From assembly GCF_014873855.1 (NCBI RefSeq), contig NZ_JADBEL010000001.1, positions 345,198-409,197 of the forward strand: a DNA stretch of 64,000 bases, given 5' to 3'. The notes under the pieces were generated by a model. The model was not told where the DNA came from. It worked only from the letters and a program-made list of their open reading frames with translations, and did no database searches. Shown here in pieces: positions 26,799 to 36,052 of this stretch. The position numbers and the translations under genes are program-made. The DNA comes from Sporosarcina limicola. GTDB taxonomy: Bacteria > Bacillota > Bacilli > Bacillales_A > Planococcaceae. Every line of letters starts with the position of its first letter. The stretch's first letter is position 1.

Positions 26799-27725
26799 TT
26801 ACTGTAATGCGACGGAATGCGTAGTTGAGATACTTTTCAGGTCAAACATCCGTCCATCTTTGTCAAAGTAATTGTCATAATTCGTGCGGTATTCCTCATT
26901 AATAGACTGTCGAAGATGCGTTTTTTCGAAACGCTTTTCAGGATCCATTTCCGGTATCGCTGCAATAAGTCTTTTCGTATATAAGTGCTGTGGATTGTTG
27001 TAAACATCACCAGCTGTTCCTTCTTCAACGAAACGGCCACGGTACATGATGCCAATTCGATCACACATATGCTTGATGATCCCTAAGTCATGGGAAATAA
27101 ATAAGTATGTCAGATTATATTCTTTCTGGATTTCTTGCATGAAGTTCAACACTTGTGCCTGAACAGACACATCGAGTGCTGAGACAGGCTCATCCGCAAT
27201 GATCAATTTCGGATTCAACGTAAGCGCGCGCGCAATTCCGATTCGCTGCCTTTGACCGCCTGAAAATTGGTGTGGATACTTGTAGATAGATTCCGGATTT
27301 AGCCCTACACGATCAACAAGTGCCTGAACCCGTTTCAACTCTTCACCGGGTGACATGCGTTCAAAGTTTCGAAGTGGCTCGGCAATAATATTTAATATAT
27401 TTTTCCGGACGTTCAATGATGAATACGGATCTTGAAAAATCATCTGGATATCTTTTACGTGTTTTCGTCTGTCAGAGCCTTTCTGTTTTACAAGATCTGT
27501 ACCTTCAAAAAGAATTTCCCCGTCCGTCGCCTTATTCAACCCTATAATTGCACGACCTGTCGTTGTTTTTCCGCACCCCGATTCACCGACAAGACCATAT
27601 GTCTCGCCTGGCTGGAGTTCAAAGCTGATTCCATCGACCGCCTTTACATGATCGACCACACCGCGGAAAAAACCTCCTCTGATTGGATAATGCACTTTTA
27701 AATCATTTATTTTAAGTAGCGACAT
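26799..27725 (-). CDS. Peptide ABC transporter ATPase (OppF/DppF type), operon C
   Basis: 308-aa ATPase, paralog of 17492-18418. Walker [14 protein letters not shown], signature [15 protein letters not shown], Walker [14 protein letters not shown]. The DNA of this gene and the next shows many more silent differences from operon A than the permease genes do. Overlaps the OppD-type gene by 14 nt. Confidence 0.9.
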   Translation of the reverse strand: MSLLKINDLKVHYPIRGGFFRGVVDHVKAVDGISFELQPGETYGLVGESGCGKTTTGRAIIGLNKATDGEILFEGTDLVKQKGSDRRKHVKDIQMIFQDPYSSLNVRKNILNIIAEPLRNFERMSPGEELKRVQALVDRVGLNPESIYKYPHQFSGGQRQRIGIARALTLNPKLIIADEPVSALDVSVQAQVLNFMQEIQKEYNLTYLFISHDLGIIKHMCDRIGIMYRGRFVEEGTAGDVYNNPQHLYTKRLIAAIPEMDPEKRFEKTHLRQSINEEYRTNYDNYFDKDGRMFDLKSISTTHSVALQ

Positions 27726-28731
27726 AATCTTTTTCTCCTACTCTTCCCTCCGGAAAATGGAAGTTTTTATAGCATGTACACCGGACGAAATGATTCGGTT
27801 TCACTTCATGCATCTGCGGATTCGTTTCATGGTCTTCCTCTGGAACCCATGCAACCCTCGGGGCGAACCGACAACCTATACGATCAAGGTTTTGAATGGA
27901 TGGCACAATCCCCTCAATGACATGAAGTTTTGCTTTCGCTTCCATATTCGAAGGAATTGAATTCAACAAGGAACGAGTATATGGATGTAATGGATTCATA
28001 AAAAGCTCACGTACTTCAGCGATTTCCACCACTTCCCCTGCATACATGACAGCTACACGATCGGCCATCTCTGCTACGACACCAAGGTCGTGCGTAATGA
28101 GTATGATGCCCGATTTTATCTGGTTTTGCAATTCTTTCAAAAGGTCCATGATTTGTGCTTGAATTGTAACGTCTAAAGCTGTCGTCGGTTCGTCCGCTAT
28201 AAGGAGAACTGGGTCACACGCAAGTGCGATGGCGATGATGACACGTTGTCTCATTCCTCCCGATAGTTCATGCGGATATTGCCCGTAGATGCGTTGTTCG
28301 TTTTTGATGCCGACGCGGCGAAGAAGGTCCATCGTACGTTTTTTCTTGGCGGCTGACGATAATTTCATATGGTAATCCATTGGTTCTTCAATCTGTCTTC
28401 CAATTGTCGCTAGTGGATTGAGCGCAGTCATAGGGTCTTGGAAAATCATCCCGATATCTTTTCCGCGGACTTTGTTCAGTTTTGCCGGCGACAGGGATAG
28501 AAGATTTTGACTCTGAAAATTCACTTGTCCTTCAAGTTTCGTAGTCTTCAGATTATGAAGTCCCATGATAGAGAGGGCAAGTGCACTTTTCCCACAACCC
28601 GACTCTCCAACGATTGCAACAACCTCATTCTCATGGACTGTTAAGGAAACGCCATCCACTGCCGCATAGTAGTCACCTTTAATGCGAAATGATGCGCGGA
28701 GATTCTCAATTTCCAATACTGAATTTCCCAA
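27712..28731 (-). CDS. Peptide ABC transporter ATPase (OppD/DppD type), operon C
   Basis: 339-aa ATPase and first gene of operon C: Walker [14 protein letters not shown], signature [15 protein letters not shown], Walker [14 protein letters not shown], Cys-containing tail RIGCRFAPR and CTCYK. The start is TTG at 28731, eight bases after AAGGAGG, matching operon A codon for codon. A longer frame starting at 28791 would begin about 10 nt after the transcription start, so it is unlikely. Confidence 0.9.
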   Translation of the reverse strand: MGNSVLEIENLRASFRIKGDYYAAVDGVSLTVHENEVVAIVGESGCGKSALALSIMGLHNLKTTKLEGQVNFQSQNLLSLSPAKLNKVRGKDIGMIFQDPMTALNPLATIGRQIEEPMDYHMKLSSAAKKKRTMDLLRRVGIKNEQRIYGQYPHELSGGMRQRVIIAIALACDPVLLIADEPTTALDVTIQAQIMDLLKELQNQIKSGIILITHDLGVVAEMADRVAVMYAGEVVEIAEVRELFMNPLHPYTRSLLNSIPSNMEAKAKLHVIEGIVPSIQNLDRIGCRFAPRVAWVPEEDHETNPQMHEVKPNHFVRCTCYKNFHFPEGRVGEKDYVAT

Positions 28732-28806
28732 GAAAACTTCCTCCTTATATAAACGATAGATTTCAATTTCAAACAGTAAATTTTCAGTCATTGAATCACT
28801 CGATTT

Positions 28807-28835
28807 AATATACTACACAAACTATTAGATGACAA
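28807..28835 (-). promoter_or_regulatory. Sigma-A promoter of operon C
   Basis: TTGTCA (28835..28830), 17-bp spacer TCTAATAGTTTGTGTAG identical to operon A, TATATT (28812..28807). Confidence 0.7.
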
Positions 28836-28904
28836 TACCACTTTTTTAGAATAGCAAACATATTTTATATTTCACATGTTACAAACCGGTTACAAACGCT
28901 GCTC

Positions 28905-28918
28905 TGAAAGCGTTTTCA
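28905..28918. promoter_or_regulatory. Cre-like site (CcpA) upstream of operon C
   Basis: TGAAAGCGTTTTCA fits the catabolite-responsive element consensus (TGWAANCGNTNWCA) and is nearly palindromic. It lies about 70 bp upstream of the -35, a position more typical of activation or looping than of simple roadblock. At operon A the equivalent sequence reads TCAAAGCCTTTTCA and has lost the central CG. The 28930-29330 stretch beyond it holds no gene I can support. Confidence 0.45.
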
Positions 28919-29329
28919 AAACTTCAAAGATTTTATATTTTTTTATGAAATATTTTTTATTTCCTTAATGAAACAAAAAAGTTACGCTCGAAAATATAGA
29001 ACGGAACCTTCATCTTATCTAATCAATACAGGTCTTTTTCATTTCCTTATCCACCTACGACGCCATTTACTCCTTCTTGGACATGTTCCTCAATTTGGAA
29101 TATACCTCCCTCGAATAGATATAATAGTTTTCCAATTGTAGGCATTTCGTGACATGCAACGATATTTCATTTCGCTATTTCCTTCCAACCTAATTAACTA
29201 CTTTTATATAAATTAAATACATTAATTACATATAAGCCATTATATTAATGCTTATTTCCCCGAAATAAAGAAGTTTATTTTATTACAATAATCCGTTATC
29301 TGTAAATTATCACTTTTCAAGAATAATAG

Positions 29330-29611
29330 TTATGGGTTAGCGGAGTTGCTTGCAGATGATGCCACCATCGCAGATTGTTGTGCTTGTAAAAGCATCTCTA
29401 CAGACGTAGCAAGACTAATGCTTGTTGCCTCCACATTATCCATCAATTTTTGCATGGTGTTTTGTGGATTGGTCGTTTGATTCAGAGATTGGTCGCTTCG
29501 ACGGCGCAATTGGTCGCTTGATTCAGAGATCAGTCGCTTCGACGGCGCAATTGGTCGCTCAGTTCGGAGATCAGTCGCTTCGAGGGCGCAATTAGTCGCT
29601 CGTGTGACCAT
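29330..29611 (-). CDS. Doubtful small protein frame next to the repeat array
   Basis: 93-codon frame. The first 45 codons are simply the GTCGCT repeat array translated, so a start there is unlikely. The last part (NTMQKLMDNVEATSISLATS, then VEMLLQAQQSAMVASSASNS) has a protein-like helical composition, and a decayed relative lies at 19920-20110. No good start or site is seen inside it. Either a degraded gene tail or chance. Confidence 0.2.
   Translation of the reverse strand: MVTRATNCALEATDLRTERPIAPSKRLISESSDQLRRRSDQSLNQTTNPQNTMQKLMDNVEATSISLATSVEMLLQAQQSAMVASSASNSANP
29468..29603. repeat. GTCGCT repeat array, short copy
   Basis: Seven half-units of the form ATTGGTCGCT or ATCAGTCGCT every 20-21 bp, with alternating spacers TGATTCAGAG and TCGACGGCGCA. 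It sits just past the trp terminator. The same core, with different spacers, builds the longer array at 63465-63818. Confidence 0.8.
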
Positions 29612-29621
29612 CTACCAAAAT

Positions 29622-29668
29622 AAAAAACGTCTCCCCTCACGCAACTTACACATGAAGAGAGACGTTTT
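29622..29668 (-). terminator. Terminator of the trp operon
   Basis: Minus strand AAAACGTCTC ... GAGACGTTTTTTATTTT, directly after the trpA stop. Confidence 0.8.
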
Positions 29669-30435
29669 CACGCTTTCACAAGGGCTTCCACCGCTTGCAG
29701 GTCTTTCCGATGGAAGGCATCCACAATCGCACTACCGACGATTACACCATCTGCTAAGGCGCCAATTGTACGGACTTGTTCGGGCGTCGATATACCGAAG
29801 CCCGCGAGTACTGGTACAGGACTTACCGCTTTTAATCGTTCGAAATGCGCAGCAAGATCGTCATCAAATCCGTCCCGCACGCCTGTAATACCGTTTACCG
29901 TCACTGCGTAAATGAATCCTTCACCCTTAGCAGTAATTTTCCGAATGCGATCTGGTGGACTCGTTAGCGAAACAAGTGGGATGAGTGCGATACCGGACCC
30001 CACAAGCGAGTCTCTTAGTAACGCACTTTCCTCTAAAGGTAAATCTGGGATGATTAGACCGTCAATTCCACTGTCCCCACAATCTTTTATGAATTCATCA
30101 ATCCCGTAGCGTAAAATCGGATTTAAATACGTCATGATAACAAGCGGAATCGTCACCTCTTTATTGAATGAAGCAAGCTCCTTCAACACGTTGCGAAGCG
30201 TCACCCCATGAGCAAGTGCACGCTCGCCAGCTTCTTGAATAACAGGGCCATCTGCGACAGGATCTGAAAAAGGAATCCCTATTTCAATCGCAGTAACCCC
30301 GGCTTCTTGGAGAAACAATATATTTTTCTTCAATGTTTCAAGGCCATCATCACCCGCCATAATATACGGAACAAACGCCTTTTCTCTACGTTCGATACAA
30401 TCATTGATGGCTTTTGTTAGCTTCATGTCAGTCAT
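29668..30435 (-). CDS. trpA: Tryptophan synthase alpha chain
   Basis: 255 aa; splits indole-3-glycerol phosphate to indole and glyceraldehyde 3-phosphate, passing indole to TrpB. TIM barrel with catalytic Glu in [16 protein letters not shown] (near residue 45-60) and the phosphate loop [10 protein letters not shown] with VIVGSAIV near the C-terminus. Last gene of trpEDCFBA; overlaps trpB by 8 nt. Confidence 0.96.
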   Translation of the reverse strand: MTDMKLTKAINDCIERREKAFVPYIMAGDDGLETLKKNILFLQEAGVTAIEIGIPFSDPVADGPVIQEAGERALAHGVTLRNVLKELASFNKEVTIPLVIMTYLNPILRYGIDEFIKDCGDSGIDGLIIPDLPLEESALLRDSLVGSGIALIPLVSLTSPPDRIRKITAKGEGFIYAVTVNGITGVRDGFDDDLAAHFERLKAVSPVPVLAGFGISTPEQVRTIGALADGVIVGSAIVDAFHRKDLQAVEALVKA

Positions 30436-31642
30436 TCAATCCACCTCCGAGTGCATTACGAACAGTTTGGACATCTTTATCTCCACGTCCTGAAAGGCAA
30501 ATGACGAGAATTTCTTCCTTTGCCATATCCTTAGCCAACTCTACCGCAAATTTAACTGCATGCGCACTTTCAAGCGCAGGAATGATGCCTTCCGTTCTCG
30601 CCAACAATTGCAGTCCTTCCAAAGCACCTGCGTCAGTCACGGACGTATATTTTACTCGCCCTATATCATGTAGGTGACAATGTTCCGGACCGACCGCCGG
30701 ATAGTCGAGACCCGCCGAAATGGAGTGGGCCTCCTGTATGAAACCATCATCATCTTGCAACACATACATGTATGCCCCATGGAGCACACCTTCTTTACCA
30801 TCCGCAATCGCAGCAGCGTGAAGTCCTGTTTCAATTCCACTTCCTGCCGCTTCGACTCCGTACAGTGCTACGTCTTCATCGTCCAAAAATGGATGGAACA
30901 TACCGATTGCATTGCTTCCGCCGCCTATACACGCTACAATTGCGTCCGGCAACCGCTCTTCTTTCTCCATGATTTGCCGTCTCGTTTCCACCCCGATGAC
31001 CCGTTGGAAATCCCGAACGATTTTCGGAAACGGATGCGGACCCAGCGCTGACCCTAAAATGTAATGCGTATCCTCTACATTCGCCACCCAGTAGCGTAGT
31101 GCCTCGTTCACCGCGTCTTTCAGCGTCGCTGCTCCTTTATTAACCGAAACGACTTTCGCCCCCAGCAGTTCCATTCTGAAAACGTTCAGCTCTTGTCTCC
31201 GAATATCTTCTGCGCCCATGAAGATAACGCAATCGAGGCCGAACAATGCACAGGCCGTTGCAGTTGCCACGCCGTGTTGGCCCGCTCCCGTTTCTGCAAC
31301 GATTTTCTTTTTCCCCATCCGTACTGCAAGCAGCGCCTGACCGAGTGAATTATTGATTTTATGAGCGCCGGTATGATTCAAATCTTCCCGTTTCAAATAA
31401 ATCTTCGCCCCTCCGGCTGACTTGGTAAGTTTTTCTGCGAAATAGAGGGGATTCTCACGTCCTACATAGTCCTTCAAGTAATAATTCACTTCATCGACAA
31501 ATGTTGAATCAGCCATCGCCCCGTCGTATGCCTCTTCCAATTCAATAAGTGCTGTCATTAATGTTTCGGGAACGAACTGTCCTCCAAACTTCCCGTATCG
31601 CCCTACTCCATTCGATTGTGTCAAACTCGCTTCCTTTACCAT
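30428..31642 (-). CDS. trpB: Tryptophan synthase beta chain
   Basis: 404 aa, normal length. PLP enzyme joining indole and serine. The Schiff-base Lys is in [13 protein letters not shown], the PLP phosphate loop is GGGSNAIG, and the N-terminus has the [13 protein letters not shown] signature. Site AGGAG lies inside the end of trpF. Partner of TrpA in the cytoplasmic alpha2-beta2 complex. Confidence 0.97.
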   Translation of the reverse strand: MVKEASLTQSNGVGRYGKFGGQFVPETLMTALIELEEAYDGAMADSTFVDEVNYYLKDYVGRENPLYFAEKLTKSAGGAKIYLKREDLNHTGAHKINNSLGQALLAVRMGKKKIVAETGAGQHGVATATACALFGLDCVIFMGAEDIRRQELNVFRMELLGAKVVSVNKGAATLKDAVNEALRYWVANVEDTHYILGSALGPHPFPKIVRDFQRVIGVETRRQIMEKEERLPDAIVACIGGGSNAIGMFHPFLDDEDVALYGVEAAGSGIETGLHAAAIADGKEGVLHGAYMYVLQDDDGFIQEAHSISAGLDYPAVGPEHCHLHDIGRVKYTSVTDAGALEGLQLLARTEGIIPALESAHAVKFAVELAKDMAKEEILVICLSGRGDKDVQTVRNALGGGLND

Positions 31643-31648
31643 CTCGCA

Positions 31649-32260
31649 TCACTCCTCATTTTTGACAGCACGCACAAATGCGTGAATCATTTGCTCGTCT
31701 TTTCTCCCCATATTCTCTACTCCACTTGAAACGTCAACCATATAGGGCCTCACACGCTGAATCGCTTCCCTTACGTTGTCTACATTCAGTCCACCTGCAA
31801 GAATCAGTCTGTCAGTGGGTATATCCGTGTCATTTAATAATTGCCAATCAAACGTTTCTCCACTACCCCCTTTGAACTCTTTTCCCGGCGTATCAAATAA
31901 TAAAAAATCCACATCAAAGCTCGTCGCTTTTTCCACATCTTCTACACTTTGCACTGATAACGCTTTAATAGAAGGAAGTCCCATTTTTTTTATAAAATCG
32001 GGGCTTTCATCCCCATGAAATTGGATGAAATCTAGTGGTACTTCGTGAAATGCGTGCGTCATTTCCTCCTGCGAAGCATCTACAAATACACCAATTTTCA
32101 TAACCCCCGACGGTATCGCCCGTGCAAGCTCTTTTGCCTGCTCAACCGTCACACGGCGCTTACTAGGCGCGAAGACAAAACCGATTGCATCCACACCTGC
32201 CTCGACCACCGCTTTTACATGCGCATGCTCCATCAGTCCGCAAATCTTCACTTTCGTCAT
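31649..32260 (-). CDS. trpF: Phosphoribosylanthranilate isomerase
   Basis: About 203 aa TIM barrel. The general base Cys is in KICGLMEHAHV at the N-terminus and the catalytic Asp in FDTPGK with phosphate-binding LAGGLNVDNV and DVSSGVE. I chose the ATG at 32260, which overlaps the trpC stop as ATGA; a longer frame begins 20 codons earlier inside trpC and lacks the family's N-terminal alignment. Confidence 0.94.
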   Translation of the reverse strand: MTKVKICGLMEHAHVKAVVEAGVDAIGFVFAPSKRRVTVEQAKELARAIPSGVMKIGVFVDASQEEMTHAFHEVPLDFIQFHGDESPDFIKKMGLPSIKALSVQSVEDVEKATSFDVDFLLFDTPGKEFKGGSGETFDWQLLNDTDIPTDRLILAGGLNVDNVREAIQRVRPYMVDVSSGVENMGRKDEQMIHAFVRAVKNEE

Positions 32261-33045
32261 CGAATCACGTCCTGTAGCGCGACTTGCATCGCTCGAATCG
32301 CATTGGATACTGAACCGCATCGCATTAGTGATTCTCCGACCAGGATTGCACTTGCACCCATCTTCGACACCCTCAACGCATCTTCCGCCCCTGAAATTCC
32401 ACTTTCGCTAATCAACACACGCTTTTCATGAAATGGGAATTTTAAAGCGATTTCCTCAGTCCGTGCCAAGTCCACTTCGAACGTGCGTAGATCACGATTA
32501 TTCACACCAATCAGCCTTGCATCGATCGCAAGAGCACGGTCAAGTTCCTGACAATCATGAACTTCCACAAGTACTTCGAGTCCTGAAGCAACAGCATACG
32601 CATGAAGCATATCAAGCTCCTCACCACTAAGAGCAGCAACGATAAGCAGGATGACAGAAGCACCTGCTCGTTTCGCCCGGTCAATTTGCACTTGGTGAAT
32701 GATGAAATCCTTGCATAATAGAGGCGTCGGAACAGCTTCTGCAACTGCCGCCAAATCATCGAATGAACCTTTGAAAAAAGGTGCATCCGTTAGTACTGAA
32801 ATGCATGCCGCACCTGCTTTGTGATAGGCAAATGCCTGTGCAACAGGATCAGTCCCCTCAGCAATAAGCCCTTTTGAAGGAGATGCGCGTTTCATCTCTG
32901 CGATGACTTGCAAATGCTCTGTTCCGTATAATGTGTTGAATAAAGAGGGACGAGATCGGTCGCTTACAGCATTCACTACCTCTTGCTCCAGCATCTGCTT
33001 CACTTCTTGACGTTTTTCATGCAATATTTTTTCTAAAATTGTCAT
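32257..33045 (-). CDS. trpC: Indole-3-glycerol phosphate synthase
   Basis: 262 aa. Visible motifs: IAEMKRASPSKG (substrate carboxylate and catalytic Lys), VLTDAPFFKGS, LCKDFIIHQVQ with the catalytic Lys, VNNRDLRTFEVD and SESGIS. Closes the pyrrole ring from CdRP. Overlaps trpD by 4 nt. Confidence 0.96.
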   Translation of the reverse strand: MTILEKILHEKRQEVKQMLEQEVVNAVSDRSRPSLFNTLYGTEHLQVIAEMKRASPSKGLIAEGTDPVAQAFAYHKAGAACISVLTDAPFFKGSFDDLAAVAEAVPTPLLCKDFIIHQVQIDRAKRAGASVILLIVAALSGEELDMLHAYAVASGLEVLVEVHDCQELDRALAIDARLIGVNNRDLRTFEVDLARTEEIALKFPFHEKRVLISESGISGAEDALRVSKMGASAILVGESLMRCGSVSNAIRAMQVALQDVIR

Positions 33046-34073
33046 CTCGCCACCACCTTCTGATTAACAAGTTCGCTAAACGTAACAACCGCTTCTAATT
33101 TTTGCAATGCCCGGCCTGATAAAATACTGTCAATCGCTTGTTTGACGCCTTCTTGAATCGTCTCCGCCTGCCCATTCGCAAACAGCCCGATGCCTGCATT
33201 CAATGCGACCGTATCAAAGCGCGGACCACGTTCTCCACCTAGCACCGCTCGAATGATTGCTGCATTTTCCTGCGCATCTCCCCCTCGGATAGACGAAGGG
33301 TCTGCATACTTAAGCCCGACATCATCCGCCGTCAATGAAAACGGGATGAGATCTCCTTTATCAAGCAAAACAAATGCATTTTGCCCCGCAAGCGACGCCT
33401 CATCCATCCCACCTGCACCCGATACAACAATCGCACGATCTCTTCCAAGCATCCGAAGAACCGAGGCATATTCCATGATGAAATCGGGCCTGTTAATCCC
33501 AGTAAACTGCGTCTTCAACGTAATGGGGTTCGTCAATGGACCGACAAGATTGAAAATCGTTGGCTTCCCAATCTGCTGTCGAACTCCGCCGATTCTTTTC
33601 ATTTTCGGATGAACATTTGGTGCGTAAAGGAAAGCAATTCCTTCTTGATGAAGTAATTCCGCAGTTTCTTCTGTACTAAAATCGGAACGGATGCCAAGTG
33701 CTTCTAAGACATCATGACTGCCAGTTGCGCTGGAAATTTTACGGTTACCGTGTTTTGCGACAGAAACACCAGCTCCTGCTAAAACGAATGCAGACGTGGT
33801 ACTGATATTGAAACTGTTGGAGCCGTCACCACCTGTTCCACAGTTATCCATGTAGTTACCTTGCGGGACGTTCAAATCGACAGCAAATGACTTCATCACC
33901 GAGGCAAGCGCCGCGACTTCGTAAGCCGTCTCTCCTTTCTTCGATAAGGCGACAAGGAACTCCGCAATTTCCTGCTCTTCCGTTTGTTCATTAAACAATA
34001 ACTTTGCTGCATCCATCATTTCTTCGTACATTAAATGCCTGTTCTTCTCAACTATGCTTACGTACTTTCTCAT
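33042..34073 (-). CDS. trpD: Anthranilate phosphoribosyltransferase
   Basis: About 343 aa. PRPP-binding motif GTGGDGSNSFNIST and the KHGNRKISSATGSHDVLEAL region are intact. Two ATGs lie two codons apart; GAGGAG is 8 nt from the second (34073) but only 2 nt from the first, so the second is preferred. Transfers the phosphoribosyl group to anthranilate. Confidence 0.95.
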   Translation of the reverse strand: MRKYVSIVEKNRHLMYEEMMDAAKLLFNEQTEEQEIAEFLVALSKKGETAYEVAALASVMKSFAVDLNVPQGNYMDNCGTGGDGSNSFNISTTSAFVLAGAGVSVAKHGNRKISSATGSHDVLEALGIRSDFSTEETAELLHQEGIAFLYAPNVHPKMKRIGGVRQQIGKPTIFNLVGPLTNPITLKTQFTGINRPDFIMEYASVLRMLGRDRAIVVSGAGGMDEASLAGQNAFVLLDKGDLIPFSLTADDVGLKYADPSSIRGGDAQENAAIIRAVLGGERGPRFDTVALNAGIGLFANGQAETIQEGVKQAIDSILSGRALQKLEAVVTFSELVNQKVVAR

Positions 34074-34106
34074 ACTCATCTCTCCTCTACTCTGCTAATG
34101 GGTCAT

Positions 34107-35480
34107 TCAGTTAACAACTTCCAATAAAGATTTCGCCTTATTGACCGTCTCCATATATTCCGCCGCCGGATTTGAAGCTTGCACAATTCCGGCTCCTGCC
34201 TGCACATACGCTTTTCCGTCTTTCACCAACATCGTACGAATCGTCAACGCGAAATCGATATTACCGTTGAGGCCAATATAGCCGATTGCCCCACCGTAAA
34301 TGCCGCGATTCACCGTTTCCATTTCATCAATCAATTCCATTGCCCGCTGTTTCGGAGAACCTGATACCGTACCCGCAGGCATGCATATTTTCAGTGCATC
34401 CAATGCGTGTAACCCTTGTGCCAATGTCCCTTCCACTTCAGAAACAAGATGCATGACATGTTCATAACGAACGGTTTCCATATAATTCGTTACATGGATG
34501 GAATCCTGATCACAGACAATCATCATTTCCCTTTTACTCAATTCGACCAGCATATCGTGTTCCGATAGTTCTTTCGGATCCGCGCGCAACTCTTTTTCGA
34601 GTGCCGCATCTTCTACATCATCTTTTCCACGTCTACGCGTTCCAGCAATTGGGTTTGTCATCACTTTTCCATCCGATACACTGACAAGACTTTCCGGTGA
34701 CGTACCGATAACGGTATGGTCATCGAATTCCATGTAATACATGTATGGCGAAGGATTACGCTTTCTGAGCTTCCGATAGACCGAAAAAGGATCTCCTTGG
34801 AAATCAGCTTCCATTCTTCTTGATAACACAATTTGCTCAATTTCACCCTTTTCGATATAGGTAATTGATTTACGAACAAGGTCTTCAAATTCCTGTTGTG
34901 TCGTTGCGCATTTGTACTCAGATATTGCAAAATCCGATTCCTCTTCGGTTGAACCAGACAAAATACTTTCCGCCAGCACATCCAGATTAGGTGCTCCATG
35001 TTCCGGATTGATTTGTGTGTGCAATAGCGTCACTTCATTCAACTTATGGTCGAAAATGACGATTGTATCGTAAATATTGAAATAGACATCCGGCGTGCCA
35101 AGGTCATCTTTGCAATGCACCCCCCCGGCTCCCGTCGCTCCATAACCAACATAACCGACCGCACCACCTACGAATGGAAAATCCATATCGTCCATAACCC
35201 GTGGCATCAGCCTTTTTAGTAGTGTAAACAATTCCCCTTCGTGAACATATTTCTTCCCAGTCGCATAAATGAATTCCTCAATCTGTCCATCCCGTTCGCG
35301 ATAGGATTTCAGCGGATTCATCCCCATGAACGAATACCGACCAGCCCCCTCTTGTTGTGATGAACTCTCAAGCAAGAACTTCTGCTTACCCTGCATTCTT
35401 CGGAAAATCAATATCGGCGTTAAGCAATCCCCATCTAACTTTTTCATCGTCATTCGTAAACCCATCTGTTCTGTACTCAT
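34107..35480 (-). CDS. trpE: Anthranilate synthase component I
   Basis: 457 aa chorismate-using enzyme. C-terminal motifs IAGTRRRG, ELSKREMMIVC, and CMPAGTVSGSPKQRAMELID are intact. The glutaminase partner TrpG is not in the operon; in Bacillales it is normally supplied by PabA from the folate operon. First gene after the T-box; site GAGGAG seven nt from ATG. Confidence 0.96.
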   Translation of the reverse strand: MSTEQMGLRMTMKKLDGDCLTPILIFRRMQGKQKFLLESSSQQEGAGRYSFMGMNPLKSYRERDGQIEEFIYATGKKYVHEGELFTLLKRLMPRVMDDMDFPFVGGAVGYVGYGATGAGGVHCKDDLGTPDVYFNIYDTIVIFDHKLNEVTLLHTQINPEHGAPNLDVLAESILSGSTEEESDFAISEYKCATTQQEFEDLVRKSITYIEKGEIEQIVLSRRMEADFQGDPFSVYRKLRKRNPSPYMYYMEFDDHTVIGTSPESLVSVSDGKVMTNPIAGTRRRGKDDVEDAALEKELRADPKELSEHDMLVELSKREMMIVCDQDSIHVTNYMETVRYEHVMHLVSEVEGTLAQGLHALDALKICMPAGTVSGSPKQRAMELIDEMETVNRGIYGGAIGYIGLNGNIDFALTIRTMLVKDGKAYVQAGAGIVQASNPAAEYMETVNKAKSLLEVVN

Positions 35481-35584
35481 CTAATCTCTCCTCTTCTCAG
35501 CTAGTTTTGACCAATAACACAACTGACCATTTACTCGTGACAAACGACCAGTCTTCCAATCAACTGACTAATTTTGGCCAATAG

Positions 35585-35790
35585 AAAAATCCCCTGCAAA
35601 AGGACAGTAAAGTCCGATTGCAGAGGACGGTTTCGACCGCGTTGCCACCTCTAATTGAAGCATTTCTGCTTCCTCTTAGCGTGCCTCATAAATGAGACAC
35701 ATCCCGTAACGTGGGATTAACGTCCATTTAAAAAACCTTTTAAAGATTTTCCAAAGGGCTCTCATAAGTCCATTCACGTCGGCTACGAAT
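35585..35790 (-). promoter_or_regulatory. T-box riboswitch (probably tRNA-Trp) with terminator, upstream of trpE
   Basis: Minus-strand RNA has the T-box core AGAGGTGGCAACGCGG (35652..35637) followed by a terminator stem CCTCTGCAA...TTGCAGGGGATTTTT (35585-35626). Stem I features precede it, with a candidate specifier TGG in GAATGGAC at 35772..35770, followed by A. Uncharged tRNA-Trp would stabilise the antiterminator and allow trp expression. Position and core are clear; the specifier is inferred. Confidence 0.85.
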
Positions 35791-35946
35791 CAGTTTGCAC
35801 CACCCACTGACTCTCTACAATCGCACACCAACGCTACTCTTCTTATTCAACAATTTCTCAGCTATGCTCATCTCAGCTCATCTGTTCCGTGGGCGGTACC
35901 GCTCTCGGTACCTCCTGCCCGTCTTCGAACAAAAAAAGTTAACCCC

Positions 35947-35975
35947 ATCTTATAACGAATTAAAAGAATTGTCAA
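35947..35975 (-). promoter_or_regulatory. Sigma-A promoter of the trp operon
   Basis: TTGACA (35975..35970), 17-bp spacer, TAAGAT (35952..35947) on the minus strand. The leader to the T-box is about 150 nt and contains a perfect hairpin GGTACCGAGAGCGGTACC (35894-35911). A second promoter nearer the T-box is possible. Confidence 0.65.
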
Positions 35976-36052
35976 CCATTTGCCGTTGCATGGCATGCAC
36001 CAACAAATACGCTATAATAAAAGAAAGAAATCTCTTGGGAAAGGTGAAAATA

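Noticed and set aside
28732..28791. Longer start for the operon C OppD-type ATPase
   Set aside because: It would start almost at the predicted transcription start, and the twin operon uses the TTG equivalent to 28731.
29047..29145. 32-codon minus-strand peptide frame (MPTIGKLLYLFEGG start)
   Set aside because: Weak site, no paralog and no terminator; not supportable as a gene.
35795..36052. Open frame extending rluF upstream by 86 codons
   Set aside because: It crosses the trp promoter and leader and lacks a ribosome binding site; the ATG at 36053 has a site and matches the RluF N-terminus.
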